From contig JAGADS010000361.1 of NCBI GenBank assembly GCA_017613485.1, forward strand, positions 1-7,322: a stretch of DNA of 7,322 nucleotides, written 5' to 3'. Below are positions 1 through 6,335 of the stretch, in pieces. The notes below the pieces were generated by a model. The model was given only the letters and a program-made list of their open reading frames with translations. It was not told the DNA's origin and did not search any database. Source of the stretch: Treponema sp. GTDB lineage: Bacteria > Spirochaetota > Spirochaetia > Treponematales > Treponemataceae. Made by a program: the position numbers and the translations under genes. Numbering within the stretch: the stretch's first letter is position 1; each line of letters opens with the position of its first letter.

Positions 1-124
1 GCCGGCGATTGTCCAGAAAGACAACATCACTGTGTTCCAGTTCCACCCGGAAAAGTCTGGTGCGCCTGGGTTGCGCATTCTGCGGAACTTTGTAAAAGAT
101 GATTTGAGCGCTTCCGCTGAGTAA
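1..124 (+). CDS. hisH: HisH C-terminus (imidazole glycerol phosphate synthase, glutaminase subunit), 5' truncated by window edge
   Basis: The reading frame beginning at base 2 gives 40 residues ending at TAA 122-124. They include FQFHPEKSG followed by GLRILRNF, the usual C-terminal end of HisH. The His and Glu of HPE are the second and third members of the Cys-His-Glu triad of class I glutamine amidotransferases; the Cys lies outside the window. HisH hydrolyses glutamine and passes ammonia to HisF in the cytoplasmic HisFH complex of histidine synthesis. The stop is 12 bases before the hisF ATG, with the hisF ribosome binding site in the gap, so the two are co-transcribed. The short fragment is diagnostic because the motif and the neighbour agree. 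Confidence 0.9.
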   Translation, partial: PAIVQKDNITVFQFHPEKSGAPGLRILRNFVKDDLSASAE

Positions 125-136
125 GAGAGGGTCATT

Positions 137-904
137 ATGCTGAAAAAAAGAATTATTGTCTGCCTTGACGTTAAGGACGGAAGGACTACCAAGGGCGTTA
201 AGTTCAAGAACAACATAGATATCGGCGATCCTGTTGAGATGGCCGCAGAGTATTACAGGCAGGGTGTTGACGAGCTTGTGTTCTATGACATCATGGCATC
301 TGCACGCGGACGGGGACCTATCCTTGATTTGATTTCCCGTGTTGCAAGCCAGGTTTTCATTCCCTTCTGTGTGGGTGGAGGTATCGGTACAATCGATGAC
401 ATACGCTCCACAATTCTTGCCGGTGCAGAAAAGGTATCGCTCAACTCTCAGGCAGTAAAGCATCCTGAACTCATAAGCGAAGGGGCTCGCATTTTTGGTA
501 ACCAGTGCATTGTTCTTGCAATGGATGCCGCACGTGACGATAAAATGCCAAACGGATACCGCGTATACCTGAACGGCGGACGTGTCGCAACAGACCTTGA
601 CGCATTGGAATGGGCCATAAAGGGCGTAAAGCTTGGTGCCGGAGAAATCGTACTCAATTCAATTGACGCAGACGGAACAAAAGACGGCTATGAGCTGAAC
701 CTTACCCGCATGATAAGCGAGGCAGTGAATGTTCCCGTGATTGCCTCTGGTGGTGGTGGAACTCCTGCACACCTTACCAAAGTTCTTACTGACGGAAAGG
801 CAGATGCGGCCCTGATTGCAAGTATGGTTCACTCTGGACAGTATACTGTGGGTGACATAAAGAAAGCACTTGATGAGGACGGTGTTCCCGTAAGGCTAGG
901 CTGA
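137..904 (+). CDS. hisF: Imidazole glycerol phosphate synthase cyclase subunit HisF
   Basis: This 255-residue protein is a full-length HisF (TIM barrel, usual length about 250-255). It converts PRFAR and ammonia from HisH into imidazole glycerol phosphate and AICAR. Both catalytic aspartates are at their classical positions: D11 in RIIVCLDVKDGR and D130 in LAMDAAR. Other family landmarks are VGGGI (79-83), EKVSLNS (98-104), GAGEIVLNSIDADGTKDGY (167-185), the phosphate-binding ASGGGGTP (203-210) and ALIASMVH (225-232). Some positions differ from common versions, such as DIMAS for DITAS and a Met in ASMVH where a small residue is usual; these look like subfamily differences, not damage. The ATG at 137 has a GAGAGGG ribosome binding site at 125-131. 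The TGA stop directly abuts the stop of the convergent earP gene. Confidence 0.96.
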   Translation: MLKKRIIVCLDVKDGRTTKGVKFKNNIDIGDPVEMAAEYYRQGVDELVFYDIMASARGRGPILDLISRVASQVFIPFCVGGGIGTIDDIRSTILAGAEKVSLNSQAVKHPELISEGARIFGNQCIVLAMDAARDDKMPNGYRVYLNGGRVATDLDALEWAIKGVKLGAGEIVLNSIDADGTKDGYELNLTRMISEAVNVPVIASGGGGTPAHLTKVLTDGKADAALIASMVHSGQYTVGDIKKALDEDGVPVRLG

Positions 905-2071
905 TTATCTAGTGCGGATAAAATCTAACAGTTTCTCTGTAGGGTTTCCGTGGGACAAAAGAGTTTTTCCCCATTCAGCAAAACATTCAGATGCGGTTTT
1001 GTGCATGCCAAGGAATTTCAGCATTGACTCTTCTATCTTGTCCGATTGAATGTCCTGTGTCCTGTTAAACTCCAGCATGAGTGTCCTGTAATTCTGGAAA
1101 AGTGAATCTCCTTTGGCAAAATGGCATTCCATCCTGTCCAACACAGCACCGACCTTTACTAACTGCAGCTCCTCATCCTGAACGTAGGCATTCCACAAAA
1201 ATGGTTTTCCACAAAGGCATGCACGGGCAAACGAATCCTCGCCACGGATTATGTTCAGATCCATCAGTGTCAAAAGGGCATCCCATGACTCCTGTGCCAT
1301 ATACGGAAGCTGTATCACCTTGAACGGCCTGTCCTCTTTATTCCATTCATCCATAAAAACATCACGGCTTAATCCTGGTGCCACAAAGACACAAAGCTCA
1401 AGCCCAGATTTTTTTAATGCACGCACAATGGGAGACAAATCACGCTTATATGTAAAAAGGGAAACACAGAATACATCCTCCGCACAGACCGCCTGTTGAA
1501 TCTCCTTGTATTCAGGATAATCCTTCAGGCGAAAGAGAGCGGCATCCTTGTCCCTAAGGGAAGAGGCAAACTCATTGTCTATTACAAGGCCACCTGTTTT
1601 TTCCGTAAATCCCGGCATGAAATTTACTTTCTTTACCAGGGCAGATCTTGTTCCGCTTTTTAGAAGATGAAAATCATCCGCCCAATCTTCTGCGGTAAGG
1701 TATTCTATGTTTATTATCTGAACTTCCTGTGTACGTCCAGGCTCAAACAATATGTCGTCCAGCCATTCAGGCCTTGAGCACTGGAAGCATTCCAAAATCA
1801 ATGACGGGGGATTTTTTGTATATTCGGCACGGCAGGCATCATCCGCATTCCAGTCCAGCACAGTCCATGACCGGTATTCCTGAACGGCCTTATTCGGGTC
1901 AAGTCCATGAGCCATGGATGCAAATGATTCAAGGTTGCTTACCACCAGACGCAGCTTTAGTTCTGGAGAAAGTTCGCTTAGACTGCGGGACAGGCGGTAA
2001 ACAAAACCAATGTCACCATAATTGTCCACGACACGGCACAAAATGGTGACATCAGAATATTTTTTATTCAC
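905..2071 (-). CDS. earP: EF-P arginine rhamnosyltransferase EarP
   Basis: The 388-residue protein matches EarP (formerly DUF2331), an inverting GT-B glycosyltransferase that moves rhamnose from dTDP-rhamnose to a conserved arginine of elongation factor P, which then relieves ribosome stalling at polyproline. Family landmarks are CRVVDNYGDIGFVYRLSR (12-29, containing Asp20, the position of the proposed catalytic Asp in characterised EarPs), INIEYLTAEDW (120-130), FMPGFTEKTGGL (151-162) and LPYMAQESWDALL followed by RGEDSFARA (276-284), the nucleotide-sugar binding segment whose Glu is essential in studied enzymes. Length is normal. The start is a GTG at 2071, needed because the next Met (53) would remove the Asp20 motif; it lies 2 bases after the purA stop and has no clear Shine-Dalgarno, so translation probably depends on coupling to purA. 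EarP is often encoded beside efp, but no efp is seen here. The TAA stop abuts hisF. Confidence 0.93.
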   Translation of the reverse strand: MNKKYSDVTILCRVVDNYGDIGFVYRLSRSLSELSPELKLRLVVSNLESFASMAHGLDPNKAVQEYRSWTVLDWNADDACRAEYTKNPPSLILECFQCSRPEWLDDILFEPGRTQEVQIINIEYLTAEDWADDFHLLKSGTRSALVKKVNFMPGFTEKTGGLVIDNEFASSLRDKDAALFRLKDYPEYKEIQQAVCAEDVFCVSLFTYKRDLSPIVRALKKSGLELCVFVAPGLSRDVFMDEWNKEDRPFKVIQLPYMAQESWDALLTLMDLNIIRGEDSFARACLCGKPFLWNAYVQDEELQLVKVGAVLDRMECHFAKGDSLFQNYRTLMLEFNRTQDIQSDKIEESMLKFLGMHKTASECFAEWGKTLLSHGNPTEKLLDFIRTR

Positions 2072-2073
2072 GG

Positions 2074-3684
2074 TTATTTTTTAGAAGAAGCTTTTCTGCC
2101 TGGAGCCTTTTTGGCTGATGTTTTCCTTATTCCAGATTTCTGGGAAACAGCCCTTTTGGCAGTCAGTTTTTTAGCTGCTGGTTTCTTAACCGCTGTCTTT
2201 TTTGTCATGGCCTTTTTGACGGTAGCTTTTTTGCTGACAGTCTTTTTAGCCGGACTTTTTTTAGCAGTTGTCTTTTTCTCAGCAACTTTCTTTGCAGATG
2301 CTTTTCTTCCTGCTGTCTTTTTAGCTGTGGCCTTTTTTGCACCAGTCTTTTTGGCAGTCGTCTTTTTAGCTGCAGTTTTTTTGCCTGCTGTCTTTTTGGC
2401 TGCTGTCTTTTTGGCTGTCTTCTTTGCGGCAGGTGCTTCGCTCAGGGCTTTTGCACTGTCCTTCTTCCACGGATTTGCGCGGACAAAGGTTTCGCCACGG
2501 TCGCTTCCAACAGAAACGATTGTTACTGGAGTTGCAGTAAAGTCCTCGATGAACTCGATGTATGCCTGGGCATTCTCAGGAAGGCGTGCATAAGACTTGC
2601 ATTTTTTAAGTGAAGTCTTCCATCCGTCAAACTTCTTCAGGATCGGCTTTGCGTTGTTCATGTCGTCAACATTTGCCGGGAAGTCTGTCACGATGCGTCC
2701 GTTGATGTCATAAGCGACACATGCCTCAATCTCATCCATGTCATCATAGATGTCCAGGTGAGTAAGGATGAGGCCGTCCAGTGAATTTACGCGGCATGCA
2801 TAGCGGAGGGCCACCAGATCAAGATAACCGCAGCGTCTTGCCCTACCGGTTGTTACACCGAACTCATGTCCTGTGTTCCTTACGTATTCACAAAGCTCGC
2901 TCTCTGTCTCGCTGTCGAATTCAGATGGCATTGGTCCGTTTCCAACACGTGTCTCGTAGGCCTTGAAAACACCCACGATAGTATCAAGGTCATGCGGTCC
3001 GATTCCGGTTCCAACTGCGGCACCAGCGGCACAAGATGGTCCTGAGCTTACATAAGGATATGTTCCTGAGTCGATGTCAAGCATTGCACCCTGGGCACCC
3101 TCAAAAAGAATGTTGTCCTTTCTGTGCTTCCACATCTCTGCGGTAAGATCTACACGCATCTCAAGAAGCTTTTTCTTGTATTTGTCAAGGTATGCTTTGT
3201 CCTCGCCGGTATATTCGGAAATCTTTTCCTTCCAGTCAAGGTCAGCAAGACGGAGGCCGTCACGGTTTGCCTTTTCGCCATAAGTGATACCGATTCCACG
3301 TCCTGTGGTTCCGATTGGTCTTGGGCGGCTTGCATCACGGTCCTTGTCCATCTGCCTGTATTTGGGCAAAATTATGTGTGCACGGTCGGAGATGAATACA
3401 CGGCCTTCCCATTTGATTCCGTTCTTCTTCAACATTTCAAGCTCATTGAACAGTGCTTCCGGGTCAATTACCATGCCGGCTCCCAGATAGACAATCTTCT
3501 CGGGATAAAGGATTCCGCTTGGAACCTGGTGCAGGGCATACTGTTTTCCGTCCACCACAATCGTGTGTCCAGCATTTGGACCGCCTGAATAGCGGACAAC
3601 AAAGTCAGCTTTTTCTGCAAGGTAATCTACGATTTTACCTTTTCCTTCGTCTCCCCACTGGGCTCCAATAACAACAACCTTCAT
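2074..3684 (-). CDS. purA: Adenylosuccinate synthetase with a lysine-rich pentapeptide-repeat C-terminal tail
   Basis: The 536-residue product joins a PurA core (1-406) to a basic tail (407-536). PurA makes adenylosuccinate from IMP, aspartate and GTP, the first step from IMP to AMP. The core shows WGDEGKGK (10-17) with catalytic Asp12, NAGH with catalytic His40, GTTGRGIG (125-132), NRDGLR (140-145, keeping the two Arg matching E. coli R143 and R147), FEGAQG (194-199), TTGRARR (278-284) and GSDRGETF (393-400). It is about 24 residues shorter than E. coli or B. subtilis PurA, and the loss lies in the helical stretch between LADL and FEGAQG (about 150-191). Residues 427-536 are 22 tandem xxxKK pentads. 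The ATG at 3684 is preferred over an in-frame TTG at 3702 because it has GGAGGA 7 bases upstream and begins with the family's normal MKVVVIGAQ. It lies 35 bases after the guaB stop and 2 bases before earP. Confidence 0.96.
   Translation of the reverse strand: MKVVVIGAQWGDEGKGKIVDYLAEKADFVVRYSGGPNAGHTIVVDGKQYALHQVPSGILYPEKIVYLGAGMVIDPEALFNELEMLKKNGIKWEGRVFISDRAHIILPKYRQMDKDRDASRPRPIGTTGRGIGITYGEKANRDGLRLADLDWKEKISEYTGEDKAYLDKYKKKLLEMRVDLTAEMWKHRKDNILFEGAQGAMLDIDSGTYPYVSSGPSCAAGAAVGTGIGPHDLDTIVGVFKAYETRVGNGPMPSEFDSETESELCEYVRNTGHEFGVTTGRARRCGYLDLVALRYACRVNSLDGLILTHLDIYDDMDEIEACVAYDINGRIVTDFPANVDDMNNAKPILKKFDGWKTSLKKCKSYARLPENAQAYIEFIEDFTATPVTIVSVGSDRGETFVRANPWKKDSAKALSEAPAAKKTAKKTAAKKTAGKKTAAKKTTAKKTGAKKATAKKTAGRKASAKKVAEKKTTAKKSPAKKTVSKKATVKKAMTKKTAVKKPAAKKLTAKRAVSQKSGIRKTSAKKAPGRKASSKK
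2077..2406 (-). repeat. 15-bp tandem repeat encoding 22 Lys-Lys pentapeptides in PurA
   Basis: This stretch encodes PurA residues 427-536 as 22 consecutive five-residue units with no insertion or deletion. Typical units are TAAKK, TTAKK, TAVKK and PAAKK. Every unit ends in Lys or Arg, and position 4 is basic in all but one unit (AVSQK). The array holds 39 Lys and 4 Arg and a single acidic residue. On the plus strand it appears as a pyrimidine-rich 15-base periodicity built on variants of GCTGTCTTTTTGGCT; the copies nearest the core (about 2340-2406) are the most alike, and those near the stop are more diverged. A less regular lead-in (PAAKK, TAKK) occupies 2407-2433. Composition resembles histone H1-like bacterial proteins. 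Confidence 0.95.
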
Positions 3685-3691
3685 AATTTTG

Positions 3692-3697
3692 TCCTCC
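3692..3697 (-). promoter_or_regulatory. Ribosome binding site deciding the purA start
   Basis: The minus strand reads GGAGGA, 7 bases before the ATG at 3684. The in-frame TTG at 3702 lies upstream of this site and so cannot use it, which fixes the start at MKVVVIGAQ. Confidence 0.85.
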
Positions 3698-3719
3698 AAC
3701 AAATATATGAGAATATAAA

Positions 3720-5234
3720 CTAACTCTTGTAACTTACGGATGCATTCTTGACAGTTACGTCATGGGCACCGCTTTCCTGAACCGTTACGGCAGACACAAG
3801 TGTAATCTTTGCCTTTTCCTGAAGTTCAGGTATAGAAAGAACACCACAGTTGCACATCGTATGAACGACCTTGCTGATGGTGATTGCCACATTGTCATGA
3901 AGATGTCCTGCATAGGGAACATAGCTGTCTACGCCTTCTTCAAATGACATTCCGGCTTTTCCGCCAAGATCATAGCGCTGCCAGTTGCGTGCACGGGAAC
4001 TTCCTTCGCCCCAGTATTCCTTCATGTAATTTCCGTTGATGATTACCTTATTTGAAGGAGACTCGTCAAAGCGGGCAAAATAACGTCCCAGCATAACAAA
4101 GTCCGCACCCATGGCAAGTGCAAGCGTAATGTGATAGTCATGTACGATTCCACCGTCAGAACAGATTGGAACATAGATTCCTGTCTTCTGGTAATATTCA
4201 TCACGGGCTTTTGCAACCTCGATTGTAGCCGTGGCCTGTCCGCGTCCGATACCCTTCTGCTCACGAGTAATACAGATTGAACCACCGCCGATACCAATCT
4301 TTACAAAGTCAGCACCATTTTCTGCAAGGAACATGAAACCGTCCCTGTCAACAACATTACCGGCACCAACCTTTACGTTCTTGCCAAACTTGTCGTGTAT
4401 GTCGTGAAGGGCCCTTGCCTGCCATTCAGAATAACCTTCGGAAGAGTCAAGGCACAGGACATCGACTCCGGCATCAAGCAATGCGGGAACCCTCTGCATG
4501 TAGTCGCGTGTATTGATTCCTGCGCCAACGATATAGCGGTGTTTTGAATCATGCAGTTCATTCGGGTGGTTTGCGGCTGAATCAAAGTCCTTTCTGAATA
4601 CAAGAGAAACAAGGTTTCCGTTTTTGTCGATTATAGGCAGCTGGTTAACCTTGTGCTTCCAGATGAGGTCGTTTGCATCGCTCAATGAAATGCCGTCCTG
4701 GCCTGTAATCATGTCCTTGAACGGAATCATGTAGTCCCTGACCTTAGAGCCTGCCGGGAAATGATCTACGCGGAAGTCACGTTCAGTTATGATGCCCTCA
4801 AGCTTTCCGTGTGAAGTTCCGTCTGCCGTTACGGCAATTGTTGAATGTCCTGTCTTTTGAATCAGCTGGATAACTTCCTCAAGAGTCTGGTCCGGACGAA
4901 TGTTCGAATCTGATGTGACAAATCCTGCCTTGTAGGACTTGGCTCTGGCAACCATGGCAGCCTGGGCTTCTATGGTCTGGGAACCGTAGATGAACGAGAT
5001 TCCCCCTTCCTGAGCAAGGGCCACCGCCATCTTGTCGTCGGAAACGGATTGCATTACGGCACTGACCATCGGAATGTTCATGTAGAGGTCAGATTCTTCC
5101 CCAGCCTTTTTGTTAAATCGTGTAACCGGAGTGCGTAAAGAAACATGTTCTGGAATGCAGTCTGCAGAAGTATAGCCTGGAATCAGGAGATACTCGCCAA
5201 AGGTGTGTGACGGTTCGTCATAATAGTAAGCCAT
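3720..5234 (-). CDS. guaB: Inosine-5'-monophosphate dehydrogenase (CBS-containing)
   Basis: The 504-residue protein oxidises IMP to XMP with NAD+, the first committed step to GMP. It keeps the complete IMPDH layout: an N-terminal barrel part, two CBS domains (about 110-220, with ITERDFR between them), then the rest of the barrel. The catalytic loop is [19 protein letters not shown] (314-332) with nucleophile Cys321; SDGGI (359-363) binds IMP phosphate; the mobile flap carries the catalytic Arg-Tyr pair (420-421) in NWQRYDLGG and [12 protein letters not shown]. The NAD-site motif LDSSEGYS and the loop SICIT with RGQATA are closer to the eukaryotic forms (DSSQGNS, SICITQE, RPQATA) than to the usual bacterial HGHS and SICTTR, so this is a divergent bacterial subtype. 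The ATG at 5234 has AGAGGA just upstream and starts [17 protein letters not shown], as in relatives. An upstream in-frame ATG at 5309 would add 25 residues but lacks a ribosome binding site and overlaps the likely promoter. Confidence 0.96.
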   Translation of the reverse strand: MAYYYDEPSHTFGEYLLIPGYTSADCIPEHVSLRTPVTRFNKKAGEESDLYMNIPMVSAVMQSVSDDKMAVALAQEGGISFIYGSQTIEAQAAMVARAKSYKAGFVTSDSNIRPDQTLEEVIQLIQKTGHSTIAVTADGTSHGKLEGIITERDFRVDHFPAGSKVRDYMIPFKDMITGQDGISLSDANDLIWKHKVNQLPIIDKNGNLVSLVFRKDFDSAANHPNELHDSKHRYIVGAGINTRDYMQRVPALLDAGVDVLCLDSSEGYSEWQARALHDIHDKFGKNVKVGAGNVVDRDGFMFLAENGADFVKIGIGGGSICITREQKGIGRGQATATIEVAKARDEYYQKTGIYVPICSDGGIVHDYHITLALAMGADFVMLGRYFARFDESPSNKVIINGNYMKEYWGEGSSRARNWQRYDLGGKAGMSFEEGVDSYVPYAGHLHDNVAITISKVVHTMCNCGVLSIPELQEKAKITLVSAVTVQESGAHDVTVKNASVSYKS

Positions 5235-5238
5235 AATG

Positions 5239-5244
5239 TCCTCT
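5239..5244 (-). promoter_or_regulatory. Ribosome binding site deciding the guaB start
   Basis: The minus strand reads AGAGGA, followed by CATT and the ATG at 5234. This favours the 504-residue form over the extended reading frame from 5309. Confidence 0.75.
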
Positions 5245-5252
5245 TTAAATAG

Positions 5253-5295
5253 TGAAATTAAGGTCCCCCCGCAACGGAGCTCCCTCTTAATTTCA
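5253..5295 (-). promoter_or_regulatory. Inverted repeat in the guaB leader (operator or 5' hairpin)
   Basis: TGAAATTAAG (5253-5262) and CTTAATTTCA (5286-5295) are perfect 10-bp inverted copies separated by 23 bases. In the minus-strand transcript the GC-rich centre can form a further small hairpin, CTCCG-TTG-CGGGG (with one G-U pair), so the whole could fold as a two-part stem. It sits between the AT-rich promoter-like sequence and the guaB ribosome binding site. No U-run follows, so it is not an intrinsic terminator for the upstream gene. I do not recognise a known purine riboswitch in it. It may be a repressor operator overlapping the transcription start or an RNA leader structure. Confidence 0.6.
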
Positions 5296-5299
5296 ACTA

Positions 5300-5310
5300 A
5301 TAATATCATA
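5300..5310 (-). promoter_or_regulatory. Possible -10 region for guaB-purA-earP
   Basis: The minus strand reads TATGATATTAT, containing overlapping -10-like hexamers TATGAT and TATTAT. No convincing -35 hexamer is visible at 17 bases. Either hexamer would start transcription at about 5293-5298, placing the 10-bp inverted repeat at the very start of the mRNA. Confidence 0.4.
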
Positions 5311-5339
5311 TTTTATGGAAGAATTCTAGTAGTGGCTTT

Positions 5340-5360
5340 GGTTAATTCATAATTCTTAAT
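5340..5360. repeat. Direct repeat, copy 1, at the 3' end of the SUMF1-like gene
   Basis: This 21-base sequence, beginning GGTTAATTC and ending AATTCTTAAT, matches 6336-6356 at 19 of 21 positions in the same orientation. The stop codon of the SUMF1-like gene (5356-5358) lies within it. It is built from TTAATTC-like heptads, a type of AT-rich spacer sequence that recurs in some bacterial genomes. Confidence 0.65.
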
Positions 5361-6261
5361 CACTAACTGCAGAGAACACAATACGAAAGCCATGGCTGTG
5401 GCCTCCGGATTCCGGGCTGCTGAAGGTACGGTGGGTATTATGACAGCGGTTCTCGTTGTCGTAGGAACTACCGCCGCGATCAACACGAGGGTAACCCGAC
5501 GAAGCGCCAGTAGGATTGCTGGCTGGACTCTTGCTGTCATTGTATAAGTCAAACCAGTCCCAGCACCATTCCCACAAGTTTCCACTCATGTCGTAAAGTC
5601 CAAGTTCGTTTGGGGCCTTTGTCGCCACATCGTGGGTCTGGCCTCCACTGTTTTCAGAATACCAGGCAACGCTTCCAAGGTCGTCACTGCCTGAATACTT
5701 GTAGCCCTTACTCTTGTTTCCTCCGCATGCGGCATATTCCCATTCCGCCTCGGTGGGAAGCCTGTAGCCGTTTGCGTTCAAGTCCATCGTAACAGTTCCG
5801 CTTATGGAATCATTTTTGCATGGCTTGTAGTTCCATGCATCCGGATCCGTTTTTCCGTTTACGCTGTATGCAGGTGTCCTGCCATCCATCATGCTCAATC
5901 TGTTGCAGAATACTATGGCATCATACCAGCTTACGAATTCTACAGGAAGATTGTCCCCCTTGAAATAGCTTGGGTTATATTCCATCAAAATATTCCACTG
6001 AGCCTGTGTTATCTCTGTCTTTCCCATGTAGAAGCTGGATACCGTTACATCGTGCACTGGTTTTTCGTATCTTTCGCCATCAGAACTTCCCATTGAAAAT
6101 GTGCCGCCCTCTACAAAGACAAAGGAATCCTTGATGCTTTTCAGTTCATCCGCCTTTTCTTCGGCAGACGCATCCACAAGTCTGAGCTGGGCAAAAACAG
6201 GCAGAGAAAGAGCCATCAAGCCCAGGGTACAAGTCAAAATCCTAAAAAAACTAGATTTCAT
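5356..6261 (-). CDS. Exported SUMF1 / formylglycine-generating-enzyme-like domain protein
   Basis: The 301-residue protein has a signal peptide (MKSSFFRILT, a hydrophobic stretch, then a likely signal peptidase I cut after PVFA-24) and a single SUMF1/FGE-sulfatase domain (about 46-298). Landmarks are FVEGGTFSMGS (49-59), TEITQAQWNILM (82-93), PVEFVSWYDAIVFCNRLS (106-123), YRLPTEAEWEYAA (166-178), GLYDMSGNLWEWCWDWF (221-237), RGGSS (262-266) and GFRIV (291-295). True FGE uses two cysteines after GGS; here Asp stands at the first position and only Cys273 aligns with the second, so formylglycine synthesis is unlikely. This family is used elsewhere for other roles (EgtB, PvdO, binding modules), so the function is unknown. 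The protein is probably periplasmic or surface-exposed. ATG 6261 has GGGGGAGA upstream. The gene precedes guaB by 121 bases and appears to be a separate unit. Confidence 0.88.
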   Translation of the reverse strand: MKSSFFRILTCTLGLMALSLPVFAQLRLVDASAEEKADELKSIKDSFVFVEGGTFSMGSSDGERYEKPVHDVTVSSFYMGKTEITQAQWNILMEYNPSYFKGDNLPVEFVSWYDAIVFCNRLSMMDGRTPAYSVNGKTDPDAWNYKPCKNDSISGTVTMDLNANGYRLPTEAEWEYAACGGNKSKGYKYSGSDDLGSVAWYSENSGGQTHDVATKAPNELGLYDMSGNLWEWCWDWFDLYNDSKSPASNPTGASSGYPRVDRGGSSYDNENRCHNTHRTFSSPESGGHSHGFRIVFSAVSD

Positions 6262-6297
6262 GCAAGTCTCCCCCGTACAAAAGATTTCCTTATATAT

Positions 6298-6303
6298 ATT
6301 ATA
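6298..6303 (-). promoter_or_regulatory. -10 element of the SUMF1-like gene promoter
   Basis: A perfect TATAAT lies on the minus strand 36 bases before the ATG, giving an expected leader of about 29 bases. Upstream is a T-rich stretch (GCTTTTTTC) at about the -35 position, with poor similarity to TTGACA. It is probably a housekeeping sigma promoter. Confidence 0.55.
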
Positions 6304-6335
6304 AACACATTTTCCTGAAAAAAGCTACAGATACA

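Noticed and set aside
2077..2406. CRISPR array or non-coding minisatellite
   Set aside because: The 15-bp units have no spacers, keep an open frame joined to PurA, and vary mostly in ways that preserve the xxxKK pattern.
2111..2593. A plus-strand open frame of 160 codons encoding a strikingly hydrophobic, membrane-like protein (repeats of FLAAVFLAV)
   Set aside because: It is the antisense of the PurA lysine repeats: complementing AAA/AAG-rich pentads gives Phe/Leu-rich codons in this frame. It has no ribosome binding site and runs on into the antisense of the conserved PurA core.
3685..3702. PurA start at the in-frame TTG at 3702
   Set aside because: The ribosome binding site GGAGGA lies between that TTG and the ATG at 3684, and the protein family begins at the MKVVVIGAQ position.
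5253..5295. Intrinsic terminator of the SUMF1-like gene
   Set aside because: The inverted repeat is not followed by a U-run in the minus-strand transcript, and its outer arms are AT-rich.
5235..5309. GuaB start at ATG 5309, adding 25 residues
   Set aside because: There is no ribosome binding site before 5309, the extension crosses the inverted repeat and promoter-like sequence, and ATG 5234 has AGAGGA plus a family-like N-terminus.
6229..6261. Lipobox (ILTC) making the SUMF1-like protein a lipoprotein
   Set aside because: Cys11 comes before the hydrophobic core of the signal peptide, while a good signal peptidase I site (VFA-Q) follows it.
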